A program made the translations under genes and the position numbers. The notes beneath the pieces are model-generated. The model was not told the origin of the DNA, did not search any database, and saw nothing but the letters and a program-made list of their open reading frames with translations. From positions 76,469 through 140,468 of the forward strand of contig CAYLQY010000007.1 in NCBI GenBank assembly GCA_964386325.1: a stretch of 64,000 nucleotides of DNA, given 5' to 3'. This document shows positions 16,358 to 25,551 of the stretch, in pieces. The stretch is from Anaerorhabdus sp964386325 (GTDB taxonomy: Bacteria; Bacillota_I; Bacilli_A; Erysipelotrichales; Erysipelotrichaceae). The first letter of the stretch is position 1. Every line of letters starts with the position of its first letter.

Positions 16358-17479
16358 ATGAATTTCAAAGTATCTAAGCGAATCTTCTACAATGCATTGC
16401 AGGTAGTATCAAGAGCTATTTCAGCAAATTCTCCATTACCATCTCTATCTGGAATTAAGATTGAAGTTAATGATGATCATATTGTACTTACAGGAAGTGA
16501 TTCAGATATTTCAATTCAAAAGATTTTAAATAATGACGAAGAAGATTTAAACTTAGTTGTTAAGGAAACAGGTTCAATTGTTATTGAAGCAAAATACATT
16601 CTTGAAATTGTCCGTAAAATTGATGCTGATGAAATTAATTTTGAAATCATTGATGGATCATTGACAAAGATTAGTGGTTTATCTGCTGAGTATAAAATTA
16701 ATGGAATGAGAAGTTCAGATTATCCTTCTATTGATTTTTCTAAACCTGGTCAACAATTTGATATTGACGCTGATGTATTGATGAAAGTAATTAGTCAAAC
16801 AAGTTTTGCTACAAGTGATAAAGAAACTAGACCAGTATTAACGGGTGTTAACTTTAAATGCAAAGATAAAACGCTTGAATGTGTAGCTACAGATAGTTAT
16901 CGTTTAGCTCGTAAATTTATTGAATTAGAAAGTGATAATACATTTAATATTACAATTCCTGCTAAGAGTTTAAATGAAATTGTAAAGACGATTGATAAGG
17001 ACAGTAAAGTAAATGTATGTGTATCTGATAAGAAAGCACAATTTTGGATTGGAAATACATTAATTCAAACTCGTTTGATTGATGGATCTTATCCAGAAAC
17101 AGAAAGACTTGTTCCAACTGAATTCTTACATGAAATGATTGTTGATAGTCGTGATATTCTTAATGCTATTGACCGTGCTTCATTTATTAAAAATGAAGGT
17201 ATATCAATTGTTAAGTTAAGTGCTGATTCTAAAGAAGTTGTTATTTCTAGTAAATCACAAGAAGTAGGATCTTCAACTGAAAAACTGAATGTAATTTCTT
17301 ATTCTGGTAATCCAATTGAAATTAGTTTCAGTGGTCGTTATGTATTTGAGGCTATTCGTACTTTAGCTACAACTACTGTTAAAATTCAATTCAGTGGAGA
17401 AATGAAACCATTTGTAATTAGAAATACAGATGATGATTCTATTCTTCAATTAGTATTACCTGTTAGAACTTATTCATAA
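16358..17479 (+). CDS. dnaN: DNA polymerase III sliding clamp (beta subunit)
   Basis: 373 residues, the usual clamp length, with three repeated clamp folds of ~120 residues. It begins MNFKVSKRIFYNALQVVSRAI. Motifs include CVATDSYRLARK in domain 2 and the C-terminal LQLVLPVRTYS, which matches the beta-clamp ending (xLxMPMR). AGGAGG lies before the start. The clamp tethers polymerase and many partners to DNA. The gene follows dnaA after the second origin element and has its own terminator. Confidence 0.97.
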   Translation: MNFKVSKRIFYNALQVVSRAISANSPLPSLSGIKIEVNDDHIVLTGSDSDISIQKILNNDEEDLNLVVKETGSIVIEAKYILEIVRKIDADEINFEIIDGSLTKISGLSAEYKINGMRSSDYPSIDFSKPGQQFDIDADVLMKVISQTSFATSDKETRPVLTGVNFKCKDKTLECVATDSYRLARKFIELESDNTFNITIPAKSLNEIVKTIDKDSKVNVCVSDKKAQFWIGNTLIQTRLIDGSYPETERLVPTEFLHEMIVDSRDILNAIDRASFIKNEGISIVKLSADSKEVVISSKSQEVGSSTEKLNVISYSGNPIEISFSGRYVFEAIRTLATTTVKIQFSGEMKPFVIRNTDDDSILQLVLPVRTYS

Positions 17480-17488
17480 ATTCAAATT

Positions 17489-17514
17489 AAAAGTAGAGGT
17501 TTTCCTCTACTTTT
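17489..17514. terminator. Terminator of dnaN (bidirectional)
   Basis: Perfect 11-bp stem AAAAGTAGAGG/CCTCTACTTTT with a TTTT loop, between the convergent dnaN and AraC-type genes. Confidence 0.85.
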
Positions 17515-17532
17515 ACTATTTTATAGGTATAT

Positions 17533-18435
17533 TTATACGTTTTCTTTTTTCTTCACCCATATTTCGACGGTGTTTTCTTGTTCTTTAGGGTAGTATTCAA
17601 TTGAGAAGGGTTCAATTTCAATTGCTTTGGTTGGTAGCCATGTACTAAACAGATAGTTTTGTGCCTTGTATAGTACATCAAGTACCAATGAGTTAAAACT
17701 TTCAGCTTCAACAGTACAAATAATTAGTTCTCCTTTGTTTAAAGACCAGTTTTTTAGGTTTTTATAGGTTAATGGTATTTTTACCTTACTTCCAATAAAA
17801 TATTCAAAATAACCCTCTTTTTGCGATTGTAGAGTAACTCCAAAATCTCCAATATCTACTCTTGATGGGATTTCTTCTTTCATTTTATGAAATTCAGCCC
17901 AACAATCATAAAGCGGATCAGTTCCTGAATCAATGCTTAATCCTTCTATAAAGTTGATAGGTAATTCTTTTTGATAACCAATGAAGTGAATATCTTCTGT
18001 TAACTTCCTTTGGGTAATTTCAAGAATGATTCCTTCATAAATAATAGGTGTATTTTCTTCTACCAGTGTATAGTTTAAATCTAATAAAGGTTTTGTGACA
18101 ATATTCATGATTGTTGGATTTTTTCGATAGTTTTCTGGCGTAATTTGGTAAGCTTCTTTGAAGCATTTACTAAAATTTTCATGAGAATTAAATCCATGAT
18201 CTAATGCTACATCAATTATTCTTTTATTTGATGTTTTTAAATCTTCTAAAGCAAAAGATAAACGTCTACCTTTGATATAATCCATTACTGTTAATTTAAC
18301 CAATCGCTTAAATAATTTTTGATAATAAAAAGGGGATAATGCAGCTTCTTTTGATAGGTAATCAATATCAAGATTTTCATCGTGATGTTGATCAATTAAT
18401 TCTATCGTTTTTTGGATTTGTTGCCATGCGTACAT
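17533..18435 (-). CDS. AraC-family regulator with GyrI-like effector-binding domain
   Basis: 300 residues. The N-terminal ~105 residues form the AraC double helix-turn-helix (DYLSKEAALSPFYYQKLFKRL and ALDHGFNSHENFSKCFKEAY). The remainder matches the AraC effector-binding/GyrI-like fold (ITQRKLTEDIHFIGYQ, later FEYFIGSKV and IEPFSIEYYPKEQ). This order is that of Rob/SoxS-like multidrug and small-molecule sensors. The ligand is unknown. It is divergent from yaaA-recF-gyrBA, and the shared promoter region carries two 17-bp inverted-repeat arms. AGGAGGT precedes the ATG. Confidence 0.88.
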   Translation of the reverse strand: MYAWQQIQKTIELIDQHHDENLDIDYLSKEAALSPFYYQKLFKRLVKLTVMDYIKGRRLSFALEDLKTSNKRIIDVALDHGFNSHENFSKCFKEAYQITPENYRKNPTIMNIVTKPLLDLNYTLVEENTPIIYEGIILEITQRKLTEDIHFIGYQKELPINFIEGLSIDSGTDPLYDCWAEFHKMKEEIPSRVDIGDFGVTLQSQKEGYFEYFIGSKVKIPLTYKNLKNWSLNKGELIICTVEAESFNSLVLDVLYKAQNYLFSTWLPTKAIEIEPFSIEYYPKEQENTVEIWVKKKENV

Positions 18436-18498
18436 AATTTGTACCTCCTAATAAAAGAATAAGGGTAGTAACTTCTTTTGTCTTGTCTGTGCGTGTTA

Positions 18499-18528
18499 TT
18501 TTATCCTTAAAAACACATAAAAATCAAG
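18499..18528 (-). promoter_or_regulatory. Probable promoter of the AraC-type gene
   Basis: On the minus strand TTGATT is followed, 18 bp on, by TAAAAT. The left arm of the inverted repeat lies inside it. Confidence 0.5.
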
Positions 18529-18626
18529 TGATAAATGCCTTCAAAAACAAACAAATATTTATTTGAAAAATAACCGTGAAAAACAGTAAAAAAACACGAG
18601 AAAAAGCACATTTTTATGTGTTTTTA
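18508..18626. repeat. Perfect 17-bp inverted repeat in divergent promoter region
   Basis: TAAAAACACATAAAAAT (18508-18524) recurs exactly in reverse complement at 18610-18626, 85 bp apart. Each arm touches one promoter: the left arm covers the spacer of the AraC-gene promoter, and the right arm abuts the extended -10 of the yaaA promoter. Confidence 0.8.
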
Positions 18627-18635
18627 TGATATAAT
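18627..18635 (+). promoter_or_regulatory. Extended -10 promoter of yaaA-recF-gyrB-gyrA
   Basis: TGATATAAT at 18627-18635 is an extended -10 without a good -35. It starts at the base following the right arm of the inverted repeat. Confidence 0.6.
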
Positions 18636-18671
18636 TAATAAGGGTTTTTGAGCCTAAAAAGAGGATATACT

Positions 18672-18875
18672 ATGACAAAAATAAATACTGAATTTATTAC
18701 ACTATCTCAGCTTCTAAAAATGGAAGATTGTGTAGCTTCTGGTGGTGAAGTTAAATGGTTTCTAAGCGAGGTTGAAGTTTTGGTAAATGGTGAAAAAGAA
18801 AATCGTCGCGGTAAGAAATTATACCCTGGAGATGTCATAGAAATTTTAGGAAAAACATACAAAATTGAATCATGA
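18672..18875 (+). CDS. yaaA: S4-domain protein YaaA
   Basis: 67 residues from ATG at 18672, preceded by AGAGGA; a start eight codons earlier lacks a ribosome binding site. It is a compact S4-like RNA-binding module (ITLSQLLKMEDCVASGGEVK ... VNGEKENRRGKKLYPGDVIE), the standard small gene between dnaN and recF in Firmicutes. Its last 4 bases overlap the recF start (ATGA), so the two are translationally coupled. Its precise role is unknown in the family. Confidence 0.93.
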   Translation: MTKINTEFITLSQLLKMEDCVASGGEVKWFLSEVEVLVNGEKENRRGKKLYPGDVIEILGKTYKIES

Positions 18876-19996
18876 TTATTAAAGAATTAAAACTCAGAAA
18901 CTTTAGAAATTATGATACATGTACAGTCCAATTTGATCCAGACTGTAACATACTTTTAGGTCAAAATGCTCAAGGTAAAACAAACATATTAGAGAGCTTA
19001 GTATTTCTTTCTACAACAAGATCGCATCGACTACAATATGATCAACAAATGATTCAAGAAGGTAAAGAACTTTGTAATATTGAATGTACATTCTTTGATG
19101 AAAGAGATCGTAAAATCGGCGCTGTTATTCATAGTAAAGGAAAGACTTTACTTATTAATCAACAACCGGTTTCAAAGAGTAGTGATTTCATTGGTAAGTT
19201 AAATGTACTTTTGTTTTCACCAAGTGATTTAGAAATCTTTGATGATTCTCCAAAAGAACGTCGTCGTTTAATTGATATTGAGATTGGTAAAGTATCTTCA
19301 AATTATATGTTTCATCTATCACGTTATTTAAAGTTACTAAAAGAACGTAACTCAATGTTGAAGATGAATCGGTTTGATGATGCATATTTAGTTGTGTTAG
19401 AAAATCAGATGATTGAATCACAAATAGAGATATTGGTTGAACGTAAGAAGTTTATTGATTCTTGTAATTTGTACTTGAGTGAAAAGTATGAAAAATTATC
19501 TGATCAAAAGTGTGAGTTAAAAATTAGCTATCAAGCCTGTGTTGAAATTAAGGACAAAGAGGTAATGCATCAAGATTTTAGAAATCTCTATGATAAAAAT
19601 AGAGAGAAAGATATTCAGTTTAAAGTTACATCAATCGGTGTACATCGTGATGATTGTGCATTTGAGATGGATGGTAAGCGTGTTGAATTATTCTGTTCAC
19701 AAGGACAAAAGAGAATGGTTGTGTTAGCACTAAAATTCTCACTTGTAGAATATATAAAAAATCAGCTACATAAAACACCCGTTCTTTTACTAGACGATGT
19801 TTTATCTGAGCTTGATCACAAAAAACGATATAACCTGTTGAAGTGTTTGGATGGTGAATTTCAAACGATACTTACAACGACAGAAATTTTAGAGGATTTC
19901 AATGAGTTGAAAAATAAACCTAAAGTATTTGAAGTTGAAAATGGGATTATCAAAACTAAGGAGGATATGCAATGGCAAATTTGGAAAACAAAGTAG
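18872..19996 (+). CDS. recF: DNA replication and repair protein RecF
   Basis: 374 residues. Walker A is LGQNAQGKTNILES near residues 29-42. The ABC-type signature region is FCSQGQKRMVVLAL and Walker B is PVLLLDDVLSELD. It starts MIIKELKLRNFRNYD, as in RecF. RecF works with RecO and RecR to load RecA at single-strand gaps. recR is also in this window, at 30.5 kb. The start overlaps yaaA by 4 bases and the end overlaps gyrB by 25 bases. Confidence 0.96.
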   Translation: MIIKELKLRNFRNYDTCTVQFDPDCNILLGQNAQGKTNILESLVFLSTTRSHRLQYDQQMIQEGKELCNIECTFFDERDRKIGAVIHSKGKTLLINQQPVSKSSDFIGKLNVLLFSPSDLEIFDDSPKERRRLIDIEIGKVSSNYMFHLSRYLKLLKERNSMLKMNRFDDAYLVVLENQMIESQIEILVERKKFIDSCNLYLSEKYEKLSDQKCELKISYQACVEIKDKEVMHQDFRNLYDKNREKDIQFKVTSIGVHRDDCAFEMDGKRVELFCSQGQKRMVVLALKFSLVEYIKNQLHKTPVLLLDDVLSELDHKKRYNLLKCLDGEFQTILTTTEILEDFNELKNKPKVFEVENGIIKTKEDMQWQIWKTK

Positions 19997-21906
19997 AACA
20001 TTCGTATAACGAAAATGATATACAGGTTCTAGAAGGTTTAGAGGCTGTTAGAAAACGTCCAGGGATGTATATTGGATCAACTTCTGGTAGAGGTTTGCAT
20101 CATCTTGTATGGGAGATTGTCGATAATGGTATTGATGAAGCTCTTGCAGGTTATGCGACAACAATTAATGTTATCGTTGATAAAGAAAACGTTGTTACTG
20201 TTAAAGACGATGGTCGTGGTATGCCTACAGGGATTCATGAGAAAACCGGAATATCAACAGTAGAAACGATTTTTACTGTGCTTCATGCTGGTGGTAAATT
20301 TGGTGGTGGTGCATATAAAGTTTCTGGGGGACTACATGGTGTAGGAGCTTCAGTTGTTAATGCATTGAGTGAATGGTTAGAAGTAATTGTTTACAATAGT
20401 GGCCAAGAATATTATGTGCGATTTGAAAATGGTGGAAATCCTGTAACACCTTTAAAAATTATTGGTCCTTGTGATGATAAGCATGGATCAACTGTAAGAT
20501 TTAAAGCAGATCCACTTATTTTCCAAGAAACAGTATCGTATGATCATAATGTATTGCGTGATCGTTTACGTCAAATTGCATTCTTAAATAAAGGAATAAG
20601 AATTGTATTCACCGATGAAAGAATAGAAGATCCTGCAAAAATTACTGAGACTTTCTATTATGAAGGTGGATTGAAAGAATACGTAGAATATTTGAATAAA
20701 AATAAAACGCCAGTTCATGACGATATAATTTATTGTGAGGGTGAAGAAGAAGGAATCCAAGTTGAAATTGCAATGCAATACAATGATGGTTATGTTCCTA
20801 ATATTTATACTTTCTGTAATAACATTAATACCAATGAAGGTGGAACACACGAAGAGGGATTTAAGTTAGCACTTAATCGTGTAATTAATGCCTATGGTAA
20901 AGAAGCAGGAATTATAAAGAAAGATGAAGATACTTTACAAGGTGATGATGTTCGTGAAGGATTGACAGCTGTAATTTCAGTTAAACATCCAGATCCTCAA
21001 TACGAAGGACAAACAAAAACAAAGTTGGGAAACAGTGAAGTTCGTAAAATTGTTTCTAATATATTTGGAAATAGCCTACAACGTTTCTTAATGGAAAATC
21101 CAAGTGAAGCTAAGGCTGTTTTAGATAAAGCAACAGTGGCTTCTAAAGCGCGTCTTGCGGCAAAGAGAGCACGTGAGTTAACACGTCGTAAAGGGGCTTT
21201 AGAAATTTCTAGTTTACCTGGAAAGCTTGCGGACTGTTCAAGTAAAGACGCAAGTATTTCAGAAATCTATATTGTCGAAGGAGATTCAGCCGGTGGTAGT
21301 GCTAAGCAAGGAAGAGATAGTAAATTCCAAGCTATTCTTCCGTTAAGAGGTAAAATTCTTAACGTAGAAAAAGCACGTTTACATCGAATTTTTGAGAATG
21401 CTGAAATTCGTTCAATGATTACAGCATTTGGATGCGGTGTAAGTGATGAGGTTGATACTAGTAAATTACGTTATCATAAGATTGTAATTATGACCGATGC
21501 CGATGTCGATGGAGCTCATATTCGTACATTATTATTAACGTTCTTCTATCGTTATTTAAAACCGGTAATCGAACAAGGATATATTTATATTGCACAACCA
21601 CCACTCTATAAAGCACAAAAAGGTAATGCTGTACGTTATGCATATTCTGATGATGAATTAGAAGTTATCAAACGTGAATTAGGAGATCGTTTATCCATTC
21701 AACGATACAAAGGGTTAGGGGAAATGAATCCTGAACAACTTTGGGAAACAACAATGGATCCAGAAGTTCGTACTTTGATAAAAGTTGAAATTGAAGATGC
21801 GATTGATGCCGATGCAGTATTTAGTATGTTGATGGGTGATGAAGTAGAACCACGTAAGAACTTTATTGTAGAAAATGCACAGTTCGTTAAGAACTTAGAT
21901 ATATAG
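19972..21906 (+). CDS. gyrB: DNA gyrase subunit B
   Basis: 644 residues, normal for a Gram-positive GyrB. The GHKL ATPase domain shows EIVDNGIDEALAG and DDGRGMPTGIH. The transducer domain follows, then the TOPRIM part with EGDSAGGSAKQGRD and DADVDGAHIRTLLLTF. With GyrA it introduces negative supercoils using ATP. AAGGAGG, lying inside the end of recF, provides its ribosome binding site; the two reading frames overlap by 25 bases. Confidence 0.98.
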   Translation: MANLENKVEHSYNENDIQVLEGLEAVRKRPGMYIGSTSGRGLHHLVWEIVDNGIDEALAGYATTINVIVDKENVVTVKDDGRGMPTGIHEKTGISTVETIFTVLHAGGKFGGGAYKVSGGLHGVGASVVNALSEWLEVIVYNSGQEYYVRFENGGNPVTPLKIIGPCDDKHGSTVRFKADPLIFQETVSYDHNVLRDRLRQIAFLNKGIRIVFTDERIEDPAKITETFYYEGGLKEYVEYLNKNKTPVHDDIIYCEGEEEGIQVEIAMQYNDGYVPNIYTFCNNINTNEGGTHEEGFKLALNRVINAYGKEAGIIKKDEDTLQGDDVREGLTAVISVKHPDPQYEGQTKTKLGNSEVRKIVSNIFGNSLQRFLMENPSEAKAVLDKATVASKARLAAKRARELTRRKGALEISSLPGKLADCSSKDASISEIYIVEGDSAGGSAKQGRDSKFQAILPLRGKILNVEKARLHRIFENAEIRSMITAFGCGVSDEVDTSKLRYHKIVIMTDADVDGAHIRTLLLTFFYRYLKPVIEQGYIYIAQPPLYKAQKGNAVRYAYSDDELEVIKRELGDRLSIQRYKGLGEMNPEQLWETTMDPEVRTLIKVEIEDAIDADAVFSMLMGDEVEPRKNFIVENAQFVKNLDI

Positions 21907-21916
21907 GAGATAGATC

Positions 21917-24463
21917 ATGGAAATGGATGACAACAAGTATAATCCCGATTCATTTAATCACGGGAAGATAAAAACTACTGACGTATCACATGAAATGAGA
22001 AACTCTTTCTTAGATTATTCGATGTCAGTAATCGTAGCACGTGCACTACCTGATGTACGTGATGGTATGAAGCCAGTACATCGTCGTATTTTATATGCGA
22101 TGAATGACTTAGGAATGACACCAGATAAACCACATAAAAAATCAGCACGTATCGTTGGTGAAGTAATTGGTAAATATCACCCTCATGGTGATACTGCAGT
22201 TTATGAAACAATGGTTCGTATGGCACAAGAATTTAGTTTCCGTTATCCACTTGTAGATGGACATGGAAACTTTGGTTCTATCGATGGTGATGGTGCTGCA
22301 GCGATGCGTTATACAGAAGCACGTATGTCAAAAATATCTACGGAGCTAATGAAAGATATTCAAAAAGAAACAGTTAATTGGGTTGATAACTATGATGGTG
22401 AAGAAAGAGAACCAGAAGTATTACCAAGCCGTTTTCCTAATTTATTAGTCAATGGTACAACTGGTATTGCGGTTGGTATGGCTACAAATATGGCTCCTCA
22501 CAATTTAGTGGAGACTATTGATGCTGCAATCGCTGTTATGGAAAATCCAGAAATCACTGTTCAAGAATTAATGGAAAATTATATCACTGGTCCAGACTTT
22601 CCTACTGGTGCATATATATTAGGACGCTCAGGAATTAAGCAATCTTATGAAACAGGACGTGGAAGTATTATTATGCGTTCTAAAACAGAGGTGGATGAAT
22701 TATCAAATGGTAAGCCAAGAATTGTTATAAAAGAAATTCCTTACATGGTAAATAAAGCAAACTTGGTTGAAAAAATTGCATCATTAGTAAGAGAAAAATT
22801 AATTGATGGAATAACTGATTTACGTGATGAATCAAATCGTGAAGGTATTCGTATTGTAATCGAGTTAAGAAAAGATGTACAAGCAGATGTAATTTTAAAT
22901 CAATTATTTAGAATGACGGCTCTACAATCTTCTTTTGGCGTAAATAATATTGTGCTTGTAAATAACGAACCAAAGCAATTAGGAATTCGCGATATATTAA
23001 AGTACTATATTGAACATCAAATTGAAGTAACAGTTCGTCGTACAAAATTCGAATTGAAGAAAGCAGAAGATCGTGCACATATTTTAGAAGGTTTGAAAAT
23101 TGCGTTAGATCATATTGATGCAATTATTAGTACGATTAGAAACTCTAAAGATGCAACAGAAGCAATGCCAAGATTAATGGAAAATTTTGGTTTATCCGAA
23201 ATTCAAGCAAAAGCAATTTTGGATATGCAATTTAGAAGATTGACTGGTTTGGAAAGAGAAAAAATTGAAGGTGAATATAATGAATTAATGTTATTCATTG
23301 AAGACTGTAAAGATATCTTAGCGAACCATTCAAGAGTTGTACAAATCATCAAAGAAGAATTAACTGAAATCAAAGAAAAGTATGGTGATAAACGTCGTTC
23401 AGAAATTATTGAAGGCGATGTGGATATGGAAGATGAAGATTTAATTCCAGTTGAAGATATCGTTATTACAATGACAATCAACGGATATATCAAACGTATT
23501 CCTGCCGATACTTATCGTGTTCAAAATCGTGGTGGTAAAGGTGTTAAAGGAATGGCAGTTAATGAGGATGATATCATTGACCAATTCTTATCATTATCTA
23601 CACATGATTTCTTGATGGCATTTACAAATAAAGGAAAAGTATATCGTATGAAAGGATATAATGTTCCTGCAGCATCAAGAACAGCAAAGGGAATTCCAGT
23701 TGTTAATTTATTGAGTTTAGATAAAGATGAAAAAGTAAAAGCATTAGTTGCGATTAAGCGTGAAGATAATCAAAATAAATATTTATTCTTTGTGACACAA
23801 AACGGAATTGTAAAACGTGTTTCTGTAGATGAATTTGAAAATATTCGTCAAACAGGAAAGATTGCGATTACATTGAAAGAAAATGATGAACTAATAGGTG
23901 TAAAACCAACAACAGGTGAGGATGAAATTATTATTGCAGGAAGCAATGGTAAAGCAATCCGTTTCAAAGAATCTGATATTCGTGTTATGGGTCGTACAGC
24001 TTCTGGTGTAAGAGGTTTTAATACAGACGGTTCTAAAGTTATTGGGATGTCTACAAATCATGAAGGAAACTATATCTTAGTAATTTCTGAAAAAGGATAT
24101 GGTAAGAAATCTTTACTTGATGATTATCGAATGACAAATCGTGGAGCTAAAGGTGTAATGACATTAAAGATTACAGAAAAGAATGGAGCTCTTGTTTCAC
24201 TCAAAGCTGTAAACGGTGATGAAGATTGTATGATTATGACTGATGACGGTGTAGTTATCAGAATTAGACTTGAACAAGTTTCAACATATGGAAGAAGTGC
24301 TCAAGGTGTTAGATTAATTTCTACAAGTGAGACAAGTAAGGTTTCTACAATAGCAATCGTTGAAAAATCAGAAGATGATGAAGAAAACGAAAATATTGAA
24401 GAAAACACGGATTCTAAACCATTAGAAAATAATGATGAAAATAGTCAAAATAGCGAGGAATAA
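21917..24463 (+). CDS. gyrA: DNA gyrase subunit A
   Basis: 848 residues. The catalytic tyrosine is Tyr132 in AAMRYTEAR. The quinolone-determining region reads HPHGDTAVYETMVRMAQ: Thr93 sits where E. coli has Ser83 and B. subtilis Ser84, and Glu97 where E. coli has Asp87. The C-terminal beta-pinwheel contains the GyrA box as NRGGKGVKGM, followed by repeated related blades and an acidic tail rich in Glu and Asn. It follows gyrB after 10 bases with GGAG upstream. The terminator stem begins inside the last codons. Confidence 0.98.
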   Translation: MEMDDNKYNPDSFNHGKIKTTDVSHEMRNSFLDYSMSVIVARALPDVRDGMKPVHRRILYAMNDLGMTPDKPHKKSARIVGEVIGKYHPHGDTAVYETMVRMAQEFSFRYPLVDGHGNFGSIDGDGAAAMRYTEARMSKISTELMKDIQKETVNWVDNYDGEEREPEVLPSRFPNLLVNGTTGIAVGMATNMAPHNLVETIDAAIAVMENPEITVQELMENYITGPDFPTGAYILGRSGIKQSYETGRGSIIMRSKTEVDELSNGKPRIVIKEIPYMVNKANLVEKIASLVREKLIDGITDLRDESNREGIRIVIELRKDVQADVILNQLFRMTALQSSFGVNNIVLVNNEPKQLGIRDILKYYIEHQIEVTVRRTKFELKKAEDRAHILEGLKIALDHIDAIISTIRNSKDATEAMPRLMENFGLSEIQAKAILDMQFRRLTGLEREKIEGEYNELMLFIEDCKDILANHSRVVQIIKEELTEIKEKYGDKRRSEIIEGDVDMEDEDLIPVEDIVITMTINGYIKRIPADTYRVQNRGGKGVKGMAVNEDDIIDQFLSLSTHDFLMAFTNKGKVYRMKGYNVPAASRTAKGIPVVNLLSLDKDEKVKALVAIKREDNQNKYLFFVTQNGIVKRVSVDEFENIRQTGKIAITLKENDELIGVKPTTGEDEIIIAGSNGKAIRFKESDIRVMGRTASGVRGFNTDGSKVIGMSTNHEGNYILVISEKGYGKKSLLDDYRMTNRGAKGVMTLKITEKNGALVSLKAVNGDEDCMIMTDDGVVIRIRLEQVSTYGRSAQGVRLISTSETSKVSTIAIVEKSEDDEENENIEENTDSKPLENNDENSQNSEE

Positions 24464-24475
24464 TCGCTATTTTTT
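24447..24475 (+). terminator. Terminator of the gyrBA operon
   Basis: AAAATAGCGA/TCGCTATTTT stem (24447-24456, 24464-24473) overlapping the gyrA stop codon, then Ts. Confidence 0.85.
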
Positions 24476-24496
24476 CTTGTTTTGACAAAATAAAAA

Positions 24497-24562
24497 GCCC
24501 TCTCATTTGATTTTAATTAATTTTCGTGGGTAGTAACCTATGAAAATTAAATCTGAGAGGGT
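24497..24562 (-). terminator. Large hairpin, terminator of the minus-strand lipoprotein gene
   Basis: CCCTCTCA/TGAGAGGG outer stem with inner GATTTTAATT and AATTAAATC-type pairing, about 65 bases in all. On the minus strand it ends in GGGCTTTTTATTTT. Its size and near-symmetry could also suit a miniature repeat remnant. Confidence 0.65.
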
Positions 24563-24597
24563 AAATTTTTTAAAATTAACTTGAAAATAATTCAAGA

Positions 24598-25470
24598 TTA
24601 ATATAGACCAGCTAAACGATATCCATTCTCGGTTTTTGATATTTCTATTCGCTTTAATTCTGGATCAATTATATCGCCATAAGAAGTAACAATATCTACA
24701 AGAATTTTATCTTCGGTTTCTTGCGTATTGATAATGAGAGATGTGTTGTAATATTGTTCATCAGTAATGCTTGGAGCATTTTCAATGCAATATAATTTTT
24801 CGTTATCTTCAATGTAGATAGGGGACTCTGATTCAAAAACTTCTGCATAGAATTGCGAAATAAAATCTTTATCAAAAATTGATTCTACATATTCTTTTAT
24901 TTGATTAATTGATGTTGGATTTTCTATCTTTGCGGTATTGATAACTTCATAATATCCTGGATGATCTGTACTTTCTTGTTGAGCTAAATCAACACCAATA
25001 CCATATAAGTATCCAAATGCATCACGATCAACTGCAAGTAGTTCATCTAATATAGCTTTAGTTGATGTGAATGTTGGACTATCTGGTCGGATTGTTGCAG
25101 TGTCGATTTGGAAAGATGCTTCTCCACATTGCCAAAAACTATCACATGCACTATATAGATGGAAGACCATTTCATACTCATCTATTTTAAGTGCACCTAT
25201 AAATTCTGCGTTACTATGGTCATCTTCCACCGCTTTCAAATCGCTTAATTTCTCAACTTGAGGTATCGTACCGATTGAAATAGGAAGAGGTGGAGTATCT
25301 ATTTGATGGATAATTGAGTCTGCAGCGATACTGGTATTATAATCATCTATACATTCTTGAATTAAGAGTAATATCTTCTCTTCAAAAGTTAATTCTTTTG
25401 GTTCATCAGATTTAGGAGAACAACCTGATAAAGTACATATTAATAAGAATAAAGCTAAACATTTTTTCAT
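24598..25470 (-). CDS. Lipoprotein of unknown function
   Basis: 290 residues. The signal peptide ends in LSGC (Cys17). The mature part is acidic. Its middle has four cysteines in two close pairs (SACDSFWQCG region and a later single Cys). The C-terminal ~110 residues (IKEYVESIFDKDFISQFYAEV ... IENAPSITDEQYYNTSL) loosely resemble IseA-type inhibitors of DL-endopeptidases, but this is only an impression. It is divergent from the serS T-box leader and has its own terminator. No partner gene is adjacent. Confidence 0.62.
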   Translation of the reverse strand: MKKCLALFLLICTLSGCSPKSDEPKELTFEEKILLLIQECIDDYNTSIAADSIIHQIDTPPLPISIGTIPQVEKLSDLKAVEDDHSNAEFIGALKIDEYEMVFHLYSACDSFWQCGEASFQIDTATIRPDSPTFTSTKAILDELLAVDRDAFGYLYGIGVDLAQQESTDHPGYYEVINTAKIENPTSINQIKEYVESIFDKDFISQFYAEVFESESPIYIEDNEKLYCIENAPSITDEQYYNTSLIINTQETEDKILVDIVTSYGDIIDPELKRIEISKTENGYRLAGLY

Positions 25471-25516
25471 AATTATACCTCTTTACTACGTAAATTATAC
25501 CATTGTTAATCAAGCC

Positions 25517-25545
25517 TTGACAAACAAAGAAAGCAGTGTTTAAAT
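25517..25545 (+). promoter_or_regulatory. Promoter of the serS leader
   Basis: TTGACA (25517-25522), 17-bp spacer, TTAAAT (25540-25545). Transcription from near 25552 would produce the T-box leader. Confidence 0.7.
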
Positions 25546-25551
25546 GAATAT

